From: a bacterium
GTDB taxonomy: Bacteria > Armatimonadota > Zipacnadia > Zipacnadales > UBA11051
Direction of reading: 5' to 3'
NCBI GenBank assembly: GCA_030604405.1
Contig: JAUVVY010000014.1
Location: 1 to 64,000, forward strand
Length of the DNA: 64,000 nt
The notes under the pieces: generated by a model
What the model was told of the DNA's origin: nothing
The model's database searches: none
Seen by the model: only the letters and a program-made list of their open reading frames with translations
In this document: positions 1-7,957 of the stretch, piece after piece
Position numbering within the stretch: position 1 is the stretch's first letter
Layout: every line of letters begins with the position of its first letter
Translations under genes and position numbers: made by a program

Positions 1-322
1 ATACGAAGCGATTATTACCTGAATAGGTTTGAGTGCGCTATTGCTGTTCCTCGAAAGTCTTGTCGTGTTTGTTAGAGAGTCTCAACAGTTCATTGAAAGC
101 AGCCTGCATTTTGTAGGGCGGGGGCTTGTACCCCGCCGCAGTTATTAGACGACTGCGGCAGCAATGCCAAAAAGCAGCAGCGTCTGGAAAGCCTGTGCCA
201 CGCGTTTTGTAGATTATTCGGGCTAAGCTCGCCCGAGGTATGCAATCAGGTTGGCAGGAATACTTCAACGGGACGAGAAGGGGCCTGGCAGATTAACACC
301 GCGCCAGTCAGGAGTGATGCAA
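1..322. repeat. Spacer with palindromic intergenic repeats
   Basis: No gene is supported here. A hairpin with stem GGCGGGG (117-123) and CCCCGCC (131-137) lies inside a TTGTAGGGCG...-type repeat, the family that recurs at 6684-6820 and 32484-32620. A second repeat, CTGGAAAGCCTGTGCCACGCG-like at about 184-204, belongs to the GGCTGGAAAGCC family tandemly repeated at 56023-56094. The tail that follows (TTTTGT..ATTATTCGGG) is also found after the 56-kb copy. The only open frame on the minus strand (38-268) runs through the repeats and has no coding look. Confidence 0.7.
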
Positions 323-1147
323 ATGCGCCGAGAAATGTGTATCGGTGGTATGGTATGGAGCTTGGGCGATCTGTATGGTCTCTACGAGCAGATCGCCTGG
401 TTTGGTCAGCGCGGTTTCGCAGGAGTGGACTTCCACACCCAACCGAGTTTCACAGACCAATGGGCGAGTTTCGACGTTCGTGAGGCATCCGCCGATGAAC
501 GCCGCGCGCTCAGAGAAGCTCTGGCACCTTTTGACGAGGTCGGCATCCACGGGGAGTCCTTCACCTACGACATCACCTTCGACAGCCCCAACGAGCTAGT
601 CCGGCGCGCTTCGGTCGAATCACTGCGGGGAAGTATTGAGCTGGCTGCAGAAATCGGTGCGCCAGTCGTCACCGTCCACCGGGGCAAGGCTGATGCACAG
701 TGGGCGGGAGAAGTCCTTCGCGAGGCCTTCGCACGCTCCCTCGCTGAGCTGGCGGCCATGGCGGCAGAGGCGGGCGTGACGGTCGGCTTCGAGATCGAGG
801 CCGACTACGACCTGGTGCTGGCGAGCGACGGGCCTGTGGGGATTACCATAGACACGGGCCATCAGAGCTTTGAGGATGGCGCAGGCTATCGCGAGTTCGG
901 GACGCTGGGTAATCTGATTCGCCATCTGGGTGACAGGGTCGTACACGTGCATGTGCATGACTACGACGGCCAGGACGACCACCTTGCCATCGGCGCCGGA
1001 GATATAGATTTCGCCGATGTGCTGGGCGCTCTGCGGGACATCAACTATACCGGGATGCTGTGCCTGGAACTCAGTCCCGATCGCACAACACCGGACGACT
1101 GGGTCGAGAGCCGAGAGGCGCTTCAGGAAATCCTGGCTGAGCTATGA
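323..1147 (+). CDS. Sugar phosphate isomerase/epimerase (xylose isomerase-like TIM barrel)
   Basis: A 274-residue single-domain TIM barrel of the AP-endonuclease-2 superfamily. Expected metal and substrate segments appear in order: a His strand (VTVHRG), an acidic strand (VGFEIEAD), IDTGH, then VHVHVHD and a C-terminal LCLEL strand. Such enzymes isomerise or epimerise sugars or inositols in the cytoplasm; the substrate cannot be told. The ATG at 323 is chosen because AGGAG (310-314) lies 8 nt upstream; the ATG at 317 is only 2 nt from it, and an in-frame start at 251 would begin in repeat sequence. It is convergent with the propeller-permease operon that follows. Confidence 0.85.
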   Translation: MRREMCIGGMVWSLGDLYGLYEQIAWFGQRGFAGVDFHTQPSFTDQWASFDVREASADERRALREALAPFDEVGIHGESFTYDITFDSPNELVRRASVESLRGSIELAAEIGAPVVTVHRGKADAQWAGEVLREAFARSLAELAAMAAEAGVTVGFEIEADYDLVLASDGPVGITIDTGHQSFEDGAGYREFGTLGNLIRHLGDRVVHVHVHDYDGQDDHLAIGAGDIDFADVLGALRDINYTGMLCLELSPDRTTPDDWVESREALQEILAEL

Positions 1148-1257
1148 GCCGGGTGCAATGAGGCCTCATGGCCGTGGCCGCTCTCGTTTTGCGGCTGCGC
1201 GTCTAAGCTTCTGCCTCGCGTATTTCTGCGGCTGGTTTGCTCGCGCGCGCGGGCACG

Positions 1258-3252
1258 TCACCGTCGCTCCGGCGCGAAGAGCACTCGCGTCTCGCCAGTG
1301 TCGAGGTCGAGTCGGACGATGGCTGTTCCGTCGGCATAACGGTCCCATATCACCAGATGCCCGTCATGCGTCCAGCCAAGTATCTCCCCATCCACCTTGG
1401 CGACCACGCGCAGGTCAGCTCCGTCGGGCTTTGCCGTCCAGACATAACGATCTTTTTGCTTGCCGTGCGCGTCCAGATCGTAGCTCATCACGTACATGCG
1501 GTCGCCCCGGGGAGAGATATTGATGTACGAAGGTACCTGGCCGTCCAGTTCAGCGCAGCCGATCGTCCGCACGGTCTGGGCAGTGTTCAAGTCTAATAAG
1601 TTCATTTCCTGTTCCCGAATGTCCTTACCGTAGGCGCGCTTGTTGCACCAGATATGGTTCCCGTCCGGTGTCCATCCCTCACGACTGGGCCAGAAGTCAT
1701 CGAAGTAGTGCATCCGGCCGCTCGTCAGGTCCACAAGGACCATCCGATGCGCGCGCCTGGCAGCAGGTGCCAACGGGCCTTCAGGCTTGCCGTTCATGCG
1801 CTTCTGAGCGACGAGCCACCTCCCGTCAGGCGAAATCGCTGTTCCCCACCAGACGCCACGGGCTTCCCATATTTTCTCCGCATTGCCGCCGGGCATCACT
1901 GCCTTGAATACCGTCGTCGTGCCCTGTACGCTTTCTGCGTCCAGGATTGTCCAGGAAGCGGGCGGATGTTCGGGTGGCGGCAAGCTATCGCTCAGACGCA
2001 TGTGCGGCCTTATGGCCCAATACACCACGCTTTCATCCGCTGCCCAGCCGATCACACTGTCCATTGTGAACTGCTCAGGCATCTCTGTGCGCCGCAGCTT
2101 GCCTCCTGCCATGGTCACGAAGGTGCGCTTCCCTGCAGGCCAATAGGTGCCTTTGGGCGATCCCGGAAATGCCTCTATTCCCCAGGACCATTGTCTGTAC
2201 GGCTCTGCCTTCGACAGGCGTCGCATGTGCCCCGAAGGCACTTCAACGACCCAATCCGACCTTTTGTCAGTACCGGGGAAGCACCAAGTTAAGAACAGCC
2301 TGTCGCCTGCTGGTGACCACCCCACGCCCCCGACTGGGCCGCGGGCTATCAGCCGGCGACGTTCTCCCCCGACATCCACTAGCCACAGGCCTCCCCACCC
2401 CTGATCGCGAGCCGTAACGGCGAACCAGTGACCCGTCGGATCAAGTTCCACCGAACCCAGTAGCTTCGCGGATGGCCTCCCCGCAAATAGCACAGCCAGT
2501 ATCGTGAGCGCAAAGCCCACGCCCACCAGGACGCCGTAGGCTCCGAAGGTACGACCGACGCGCCGCCAGCTTTCCATAATCGGCGTCCGCACGAACCCCC
2601 ATGCCGCTGCAACAACAGCCACGAGCACGATGAAAATGAAGGTGACAGTGGCCGCTGCTTCTGAAATATCCAGCACGCCCCAGCCCAGCCACGGGCCCCA
2701 GCGGCCAGGCAGATAGTCATAGGTCAGGTAGGACTGCAGCAGCAGCACGGCCCCGCCGAACAGGACTCCCAGCCCGGCCGCGGCCATCGGCGACCGCAGC
2801 AGTGTTGAAAGCATCAGCGTAAAACAGAACAGGCCGACGAGCGTGGCTATCTGGATGTCCTGCGGCACCGGGACCATTTCCGTATAGATGTGCCAGGCGT
2901 CGTAGCCCCGCATACTGAGAAGCCCGCAGCAGACCCCGTACATCAGGACAAGCAACAGCGCCAGCATGACAACTGTGACTGCCACTTTGACGGCCCAGAT
3001 ACGCGCCCGCGATACCGGCCAGGAGGACAGGAAGCTCAATTGCCCGTGAGTCTCGCGCGCCATGACGTTGGCGCCGCTGAGGAGCGCCGCTGCCATGCTG
3101 ATCAGCCAGCAGAAGCCCAGCGAGATGCCGACGAAGCGATCCTTGTCCCAGTTGTACCACACGTCCACAATGCCCAGGGTCATCGCCGCACACAGTATCA
3201 GTATGAATGCCGGAAAAAGCTCGCGGACTTCTTTCCAGATCAGCGCGCGCAT
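1258..3252 (-). CDS. ABC-2 type permease fused to a TolB/WD-like beta-propeller (paralogue 2)
   Basis: A 664-residue two-part protein. Residues ~1-260 carry about seven hydrophobic segments typical of ABC-2 permeases (for example LILCAAMTLGIVDV, VTVVMLALLLVLMYGV, and VLVGVGFALTILAVLFAG as the last). The remaining ~400 residues are a soluble beta-propeller with repeated blade strands such as WSPAGDRLFLTW, ISPDGRWLVAQ, WTPDGNHIWC and ISPRGDRMYV. By topology the propeller should follow the last membrane helix, perhaps outside the cytoplasm. The ATG at 3252 overlaps the upstream stop as TGATG and has GGGGAGG 5 nt before it. It is the last gene of the GntR-ATPase-permease-permease operon and a diverged paralogue of the preceding gene (MRALIWKEVRELFPA against MKALIYKEFRELLAP). 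The substrate is unknown. Confidence 0.85.
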   Translation of the reverse strand: MRALIWKEVRELFPAFILILCAAMTLGIVDVWYNWDKDRFVGISLGFCWLISMAAALLSGANVMARETHGQLSFLSSWPVSRARIWAVKVAVTVVMLALLLVLMYGVCCGLLSMRGYDAWHIYTEMVPVPQDIQIATLVGLFCFTLMLSTLLRSPMAAAGLGVLFGGAVLLLQSYLTYDYLPGRWGPWLGWGVLDISEAAATVTFIFIVLVAVVAAAWGFVRTPIMESWRRVGRTFGAYGVLVGVGFALTILAVLFAGRPSAKLLGSVELDPTGHWFAVTARDQGWGGLWLVDVGGERRRLIARGPVGGVGWSPAGDRLFLTWCFPGTDKRSDWVVEVPSGHMRRLSKAEPYRQWSWGIEAFPGSPKGTYWPAGKRTFVTMAGGKLRRTEMPEQFTMDSVIGWAADESVVYWAIRPHMRLSDSLPPPEHPPASWTILDAESVQGTTTVFKAVMPGGNAEKIWEARGVWWGTAISPDGRWLVAQKRMNGKPEGPLAPAARRAHRMVLVDLTSGRMHYFDDFWPSREGWTPDGNHIWCNKRAYGKDIREQEMNLLDLNTAQTVRTIGCAELDGQVPSYINISPRGDRMYVMSYDLDAHGKQKDRYVWTAKPDGADLRVVAKVDGEILGWTHDGHLVIWDRYADGTAIVRLDLDTGETRVLFAPERR

Positions 3253-5222
3253 CAATACCTCCCCTCTGCCTCGGAGTTCTCCGGCGGCACGGAACTGGTC
3301 AATATGTCGGTCTGTACTCCGGTATCCGGATCAATGCTGATTATCTTTCGCTTTTCGACAGTGACTATTATCTGCCCGTCCGCCGTCCAGCCGCCAATGT
3401 AAAAGTCAGTAAAGTTGGTCATCGCGGTCTCGGCGATGCGCCGCAGGCCAGATCCGTTGGCGTTAGTGACCCACACATGGATTGGCCCCCACTCAGTAAT
3501 CTCATCTCTCCGGTACTTGGTATTGTCTCGCACCACTTTGTGAGTTGTCAGCGTCACGCGCTTGCCGTCAAGAGACCAGTGACGCCAAGGCAGTGTTTCC
3601 TCGCCGCTGAAGTCGCTTGTACCGAACTCTCTGATAACGCGCAGGTGGGCAAGATCAACCACGGCGATCCGTCGCCCATTCGTCTGCATCCACACGTATT
3701 GCTCGTCTGGCGACCAAGCACGTCCTGCTGGCCATCCGGCTACCTCCAGTCTCGCGCCGCTGCCAAGGTTTTCCAACGTCGCCACCGCGTTCGCAGGTCG
3801 CGTCAACCGGGTCCCCCACACAACCCAGCGCGCGTGTGGCGAGAGCTCGACGGACTCCGCTTCTTCCGGTCCCTGGGCCACTACTCTGCCGAGCGGGCTC
3901 CCTGAAGGTAGCTCAGTCCGGGCAAGTGTAAGCCGATCATTCTTGCTGTAGGAGAAGTAGATGCCGGATTCGTCTTCCTCCCATCCGACGACTGTCGCCT
4001 TCTGAGGCAATTGCATCTCCAGCAGGACAGGCTGCGGCCTCAGACGCACGAGGCTCGCCCCGTAGGACATGTAGGTGCCCTGCGGAGAGAACTGCGGAGT
4101 CTCATCCTCCACATATTCCAATGCCGGCAGCGACGTTGTTTTGCCGTCGGCTACGTCAATCAGCCAATCCCACTGGAGATAAGTGCGCGGCAGGAAGTGG
4201 AAATCGGCGTCGCGGTCGCCCCAGGATACGAACACCCTCTTGCTGTCCGGCAGCCACACAGCGAACTCGACCGGCTGGCGCGCAAGACATTTCAGCTCAC
4301 TGCCATCAGGCCTCATTCGCCACAGGCGACGAGGCGGACGGTAACTGCGATAGAAGGCCCGATGGTCGTAGAACATTACCCATTCGCCGTCCGGGCTTAC
4401 CTCGGCGCAGGCCCCCCAGCCGACGTCTTCGGGCCCCGGCTCTCCGAGACAGCGCACCCCGACGAAGAACGCCGGGATGATGGCCAGGCACAGGATTGCG
4501 CCGGCTATTGTGGTGCGCCACAGCCGCTTGCTGTAGGCTAAGGGCAGGGAGGCGATGTAGCCATATCCTGACGCCACCAGCAGGCCAAGCCCGAGTATCG
4601 TCGCCAGTATTGCCGGCGTGGAGAATGAAGGCGTATTGTAGAAGATACCCAGTTGCGGCCCGAAGAAGCGCGGCAGCACGTCGGCGGCCAAAAACATCCA
4701 GAACAGGAAAAGCAGCAGCGCCGCCAGTAGCCCCACCCCGGCGGCTTCAAAAGGATTACGCCGCGTTCCGGAGAGGCAGAAGCCCAGGCAGAATACTAAG
4801 AACGTAGTTGCTGCGTGCAGCAATAGCCTCGAGGTTCCTAACTCGGGCAACGGCCGACTGAACGCACGCGCCCCTTCAGGCTCAGTGGCAAATGCCGCCG
4901 TGTAGAGAAGCAGATACACTAGAGCCAACATCAGTAGCCCTGTGCATAATTTTGCCGCCCAGATCGCGCCCCGGGATACCGGAAACGAACCTTGAAATGC
5001 CTCGGACCGGCGGCCGCGTTCATGCGCCAGAGTGTGGGATCCGGCCACCAGCCCCAGCAGCGGCGCGCCGAGCATGAAGAACACACCCGCAAGCACGCGT
5101 TCCTGATCATCAACCAACGGACCCCACAAATACTCCACAAGCAGCAACACCGACGCCACCAAGACCACCACCAGCGCCGGCGCCAGCAGTTCGCGGAATT
5201 CCTTGTAGATGAGCGCCTTCAT
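3252..5222 (-). CDS. ABC-2 type permease fused to a TolB/WD-like beta-propeller (paralogue 1)
   Basis: A 656-residue protein. The N-terminal ~255 residues form the membrane part, beginning LLAPALVVVLVASVLLLVEY and ending AGAILCLAIIPAFFVGV. A ~400-residue propeller follows, with blades VSPDGEWVMFY, LPDSKRVFVSWGD, FSPQGTYMSYG, LSPHARWVVWG, WSPDEQYVWMQ, WSLDGKRVTLTT and WTADGQIIVTV. ABC-2 permeases normally have ~250-400 residues, so the propeller is a whole added domain. Its ATG overlaps the ATPase stop by four bases (ATGA), which suggests translational coupling. With paralogue 2 it probably makes a heterodimeric membrane part for the ATPase. The propeller might bind a substrate, a peptide or the partner propeller; this is inference. 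Confidence 0.87.
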   Translation of the reverse strand: MKALIYKEFRELLAPALVVVLVASVLLLVEYLWGPLVDDQERVLAGVFFMLGAPLLGLVAGSHTLAHERGRRSEAFQGSFPVSRGAIWAAKLCTGLLMLALVYLLLYTAAFATEPEGARAFSRPLPELGTSRLLLHAATTFLVFCLGFCLSGTRRNPFEAAGVGLLAALLLFLFWMFLAADVLPRFFGPQLGIFYNTPSFSTPAILATILGLGLLVASGYGYIASLPLAYSKRLWRTTIAGAILCLAIIPAFFVGVRCLGEPGPEDVGWGACAEVSPDGEWVMFYDHRAFYRSYRPPRRLWRMRPDGSELKCLARQPVEFAVWLPDSKRVFVSWGDRDADFHFLPRTYLQWDWLIDVADGKTTSLPALEYVEDETPQFSPQGTYMSYGASLVRLRPQPVLLEMQLPQKATVVGWEEDESGIYFSYSKNDRLTLARTELPSGSPLGRVVAQGPEEAESVELSPHARWVVWGTRLTRPANAVATLENLGSGARLEVAGWPAGRAWSPDEQYVWMQTNGRRIAVVDLAHLRVIREFGTSDFSGEETLPWRHWSLDGKRVTLTTHKVVRDNTKYRRDEITEWGPIHVWVTNANGSGLRRIAETAMTNFTDFYIGGWTADGQIIVTVEKRKIISIDPDTGVQTDILTSSVPPENSEAEGRY

Positions 5223-6127
5223 GCCGTTCGCCCTTCGGCTACTGCTGCTTGGGGCCGCACGTATGCCACGAAGATGTCCTCCAGGCTGCAGTCCTCGACC
5301 TTGATATCGGTCGCGCCTGCCGCCTGCAGCTTGTGCAGCTTCCCATCATCGAAATCGGCCCAGATGATGGCGCGCTGGCGGCCCTCGCCCTCCTGCTGCA
5401 AGATGTCGCCATCCTCGATGACGACCGCCTTGTCAGGGAAGGTCGCAACCACGCGCTTGACCGAGGTCTTTAGCTCCTCCAGCGGCTTCTGCACGATGAG
5501 CTTGCCCTCGTGCAGGATGCCGACCCAGTCGGCCACGCGCTCGACATCGTCAATGATGTGCGAGGAGAAGAACACGGTGGTGCCGGCTTCCTGCAGGATG
5601 CCGACGATGCTTTCCATGAACTCGCGCCGCACTACGGCGTCGAGGCCGGCGGTGGGATCATCCAGGATGACCAGCACCGGCCGCGGGGCCAGTGCCATCG
5701 TCAGCGCCATCTTGCCCTGCATGCCGCGCGAAAGCTGTCCGATGCGCCGGTCGCCTGGCAGTTCAAAGCGCGCCCGCAGATGCTCGGCAAATTCCTGGTC
5801 CCAGAAGGGGTGTATATTGGCGCCGAACCACAGCATCTCCCGCACCCGCATCCAGTCATACATCTGCACGCGCTCCGGCACATACGACGCGGCGCGCTTC
5901 AGCGCCACATCCTGGCGCAGGGGATCGAAACCCAGGACCGACATTTCCCCGGCGGTCGGCTGGATGAAGCCCATCAGCATCTGGATGGTGGTGGTCTTGC
6001 CGGCACCGTTGAGGCCCAGGTAGCCATAGACCGCCCCTTTCGGCACCTGCAGGTCAACGCTGTCAACCGCCACCAGGCTCCCGAAGCGCCTGGTAAGTCC
6101 GCTGGTTTCTATGGCAAGCTCACTCAT
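5219..6127 (-). CDS. ABC transporter ATP-binding protein (ABC-2/YtrB-BcrA type)
   Basis: A 302-residue ATPase with Walker A GLNGAGKTT at ~40, signature LSRGMQGK at ~134, and Walker B VLVILDDPTAGLD at ~160. It also has the H-loop SSHIID and the ~80-residue C-terminal extension usual in BcrA/YtrB-like subunits. It should energise the two propeller-fused permeases from the cytoplasmic face. The ATG at 6127 overlaps the end of the regulator gene by 8 nt; GAGGTG lies 7 nt upstream, favouring it over the adjacent GTG at 6130. Co-transcription with a GntR repressor is typical of export or antibiotic-sensing ABC-2 systems. Confidence 0.93.
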   Translation of the reverse strand: MSELAIETSGLTRRFGSLVAVDSVDLQVPKGAVYGYLGLNGAGKTTTIQMLMGFIQPTAGEMSVLGFDPLRQDVALKRAASYVPERVQMYDWMRVREMLWFGANIHPFWDQEFAEHLRARFELPGDRRIGQLSRGMQGKMALTMALAPRPVLVILDDPTAGLDAVVRREFMESIVGILQEAGTTVFFSSHIIDDVERVADWVGILHEGKLIVQKPLEELKTSVKRVVATFPDKAVVIEDGDILQQEGEGRQRAIIWADFDDGKLHKLQAAGATDIKVEDCSLEDIFVAYVRPQAAVAEGRTA

Positions 6128-6536
6128 CACCGTTCACCTCTGGATTGGTGTCTGCTTGCTGGCTCATTTTGTCCATAACCTCGGCGACCAGAGCAAGCAG
6201 CTCGTCTCTTTCGATTTGCAGGCTGCGGGCCGTGGCCGCGATTCTGTCGAGCATCTGCTTGACCATCCGGCGACTCTCGGCCTGGCTGATTGCCTTGGCA
6301 TCGGGTGACACAAAGGTGCCGCTGCCCTGGCGGGAGGTGAGCAGCCCTTCGCTCTGGAGCTCACGGTAGGCGCGGGCTACGGTGTTGAGGTTGATGCGTA
6401 ATTGTGTGGCGAGGTCGCGGACGGTGGGGACTTGCTCGCCGGGCTTGATAGCGCCGCTGGCAACAGCCAGGCGCATTTGCTCTTTTATCTGCACGTACAG
6501 CGGGGTACTGCTTTTGGGGTCCACGGAAATATACAT
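6120..6536 (-). CDS. GntR-family transcriptional regulator, YtrA subfamily
   Basis: A 138-residue repressor. The N-terminal winged helix (~5-75) shows the family pattern SSTPLYVQIKEQMRLAVASG, PGEQVPTVRDLA, NLNTVARAYRELQSEG and SRQGSGTFV. A short C-terminal helical dimerisation segment (~85-125) takes the place of a ligand-binding domain, as in YtrA. YtrA-type proteins usually repress the ABC operon they head. The ATG at 6536 is preferred over the in-frame ATG at 6557: the family consensus begins at ISVDPKSSTPLY, and the 6557 codon lies inside the promoter. There is no Shine-Dalgarno; the predicted transcript start is only ~3-4 nt upstream, so the mRNA may be leaderless. Confidence 0.93.
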   Translation of the reverse strand: MYISVDPKSSTPLYVQIKEQMRLAVASGAIKPGEQVPTVRDLATQLRINLNTVARAYRELQSEGLLTSRQGSGTFVSPDAKAISQAESRRMVKQMLDRIAATARSLQIERDELLALVAEVMDKMSQQADTNPEVNGDE

Positions 6537-6573
6537 TGTACTAGTATTATAGTACAATTATCCGCGTTGTCAA
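6535..6573 (-). promoter_or_regulatory. GntR operon promoter with overlapping palindromic operator
   Basis: Read on the minus strand, TTGACA (6573-6568), a 16-nt spacer and TATAAT (6551-6546) match both sigma-70 consensus hexamers. A perfect inverted repeat with 9-bp arms, ATTGTACTA (6535-6543) and TAGTACAAT (6550-6558) on the plus strand, covers the -10 box and reaches the start codon. This is the size and place expected for a YtrA-type autoregulatory operator. The distance from -10 to ATG leaves only a few bases of leader. Confidence 0.85.
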
Positions 6574-6597
6574 CCCCCCCATGCAAGATTTATTTCT

Positions 6598-6643
6598 TGT
6601 GAGCAGACAAATGGGCGCGAGGTCTACGTGATCGTGGCTTTGC
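6598..6643 (+). repeat. 46-bp direct repeat, left copy
   Basis: It matches 6861-6906 at 43 of 46 positions. The pair brackets the triple-hairpin module at 6684-6820. It may be a duplication made when the intervening block inserted, or part of a larger repeat unit. Confidence 0.85.
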
Positions 6644-6683
6644 CAACATGCTCCTCCCAACGGCAACGGCGACAGACAATGCC

Positions 6684-6820
6684 GTTGTAGGGGCGTGATT
6701 TATCACGCCCTCCACACCGTTCCTGAGTGGGCCTTGTTGTAGGGCGCGGGCTTGTACCGCGCCGGCCCTACTCCCTCCACGCTCTCGCTGAGTGGGCGCA
6801 ATGAATTGCGCCCCTACAAC
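6684..6820 (+). mobile_element. 137-bp triple-hairpin module (copy 1)
   Basis: It consists of three palindromes in fixed order: GGGGCGTGATTTATCACGCCC, then GGGCGCGGGCTTGTACCGCGCC, then GGGCGCAATGAATTGCGCCCC (each about 20-22 bp). It begins GTTGTAGGGGCG and ends CGCCCCTACAAC, which are exact 12-bp terminal inverted repeats. The reverse complement of 32484-32620 has the same 137-bp length and agrees at about 124 positions. The differences cluster in the two linkers, while the stems are conserved. There is no coding capacity, so this looks like a non-autonomous, MITE- or REP-like element. Confidence 0.8.
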
Positions 6821-6860
6821 AACCTCAGAACCACAAGGTGAGTAGTTGCGATTCATTCAT

Positions 6861-6906
6861 TGTGAGCAGACAGATCGGCGCGAGGTGTACGTGATCGTGG
6901 CTTTGC
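6861..6906 (+). repeat. 46-bp direct repeat, right copy
   Basis: Partner of 6598-6643 with three mismatches. No gene lies between 6537 and 6957; the interval holds the promoter, this repeat pair and the hairpin module. Confidence 0.85.
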
Positions 6907-6957
6907 GCACACGCCGGAGCTTACAGTCGAGGGGTAGTCGAGCCGCGATTCGATGAA

Positions 6958-7932
6958 TTACAACATCTCGAATTCCGTGCCTATTGCGTTTTCCTGTGCT
7001 TGCTTGTACGCCAGGTGCCCCGCTGCAACATGGTTCACTGCCATGCCTGAATGGACGAACACGATCTTCTCCATATCATCTCGCCTGCCACTTTGCTTCC
7101 CGGCCACTATCTGCGCCAGTTGCACCGGGGCTTCCACTTGACCGCTGCTCTTCAGGAGCTCCAGATTCTCCTGGCTGTCAATCACAACCCTATCAATCTT
7201 GCCGTACACATCCTCCCTATCCAGTTCGCCGCCGAAGCCGGATAGAGCGATGATGAGCGCGCCAGGCTTGATCCAGTCATACTTGACGATAGGCTTGCAG
7301 GGATTGATCGCGATCTCCGCTATATCAGAGGCGCGGATGGCCTCTTCTGCGCTCTCGGCGGCCTCAATGGCAAGGCCGGTCTCTTCGCCCATTTCTGTGA
7401 CATACTTTTCCAGTACGTCTGCCTGCACGTCAAACGCCTTTACGCTCTTTATGTCAAACAGCTCGTTGAAGGCTTGCAGATGCGTTCTCCCCTGATTGCC
7501 GCAGCCGATGATGCCAACAGTCTCCGCGCCTTTCCTGGCCAGATACTTCGCGCCCACCGCCGAGAAGGCGGGCGTCACCAGTTCCGTCAGCCGCGACCTC
7601 TCCATCACCGCCAGCGGCATGCCGGTGGTCATGTCATTGATAAGCTGCAATCCCACGGCGTATGGCAGGCCATACATCGTCGGGTTGTGCACGCACGAGG
7701 CGGAAGAGGCTATCCCCTCGGCATTGACATCGCCCCCGACATACGCGGAAAAGAACTGGAAGTTGCCGTGTATCTCGGGCAGTATCGCAGGGTCGGCCTC
7801 CGCGAGCAGCGAGTATATCGGGGAATTCACCGCATGGCCCATGCCGAGGAGCCTCTGGGCCTCCTCAACGGCCCCGATGATGTCACCCATGTTCACAGCC
7901 TTGTCCAGATCACTCTTTGACAGAAGCAGCAT
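6958..7932 (-). CDS. Ornithine cyclodeaminase / alanine dehydrogenase family protein
   Basis: A 324-residue cytoplasmic NAD(P)-dependent enzyme of the OCD/mu-crystallin family. The dinucleotide-binding loop is GIIGCGNQGRTHLQAF at ~130-145, with the preceding PLAVMERSRLTELVTPAF segment and the later IDRVVIDSQE strand. Family members act on imines or amino acids (ornithine cyclisation, alanine or ketimine reduction); the substrate here is not evident. The start at 7932 has AAAGGAAG a few bases upstream; an ORF extension to 7971 would overlap the preceding gene's end. It is third in the minus-strand unit with a LamG protein and a glycosidase-like protein, so it may act on a sugar-derived amino acid. 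Confidence 0.85.
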   Translation of the reverse strand: MLLLSKSDLDKAVNMGDIIGAVEEAQRLLGMGHAVNSPIYSLLAEADPAILPEIHGNFQFFSAYVGGDVNAEGIASSASCVHNPTMYGLPYAVGLQLINDMTTGMPLAVMERSRLTELVTPAFSAVGAKYLARKGAETVGIIGCGNQGRTHLQAFNELFDIKSVKAFDVQADVLEKYVTEMGEETGLAIEAAESAEEAIRASDIAEIAINPCKPIVKYDWIKPGALIIALSGFGGELDREDVYGKIDRVVIDSQENLELLKSSGQVEAPVQLAQIVAGKQSGRRDDMEKIVFVHSGMAVNHVAAGHLAYKQAQENAIGTEFEML

Positions 7933-7957
7933 CGCGTTCACTTCCTTTGAAGCGGGG

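Noticed and set aside
38-268. 76-codon minus-strand frame
   Set aside because: It runs through palindromic repeats, has no ribosome site and no protein-like composition.
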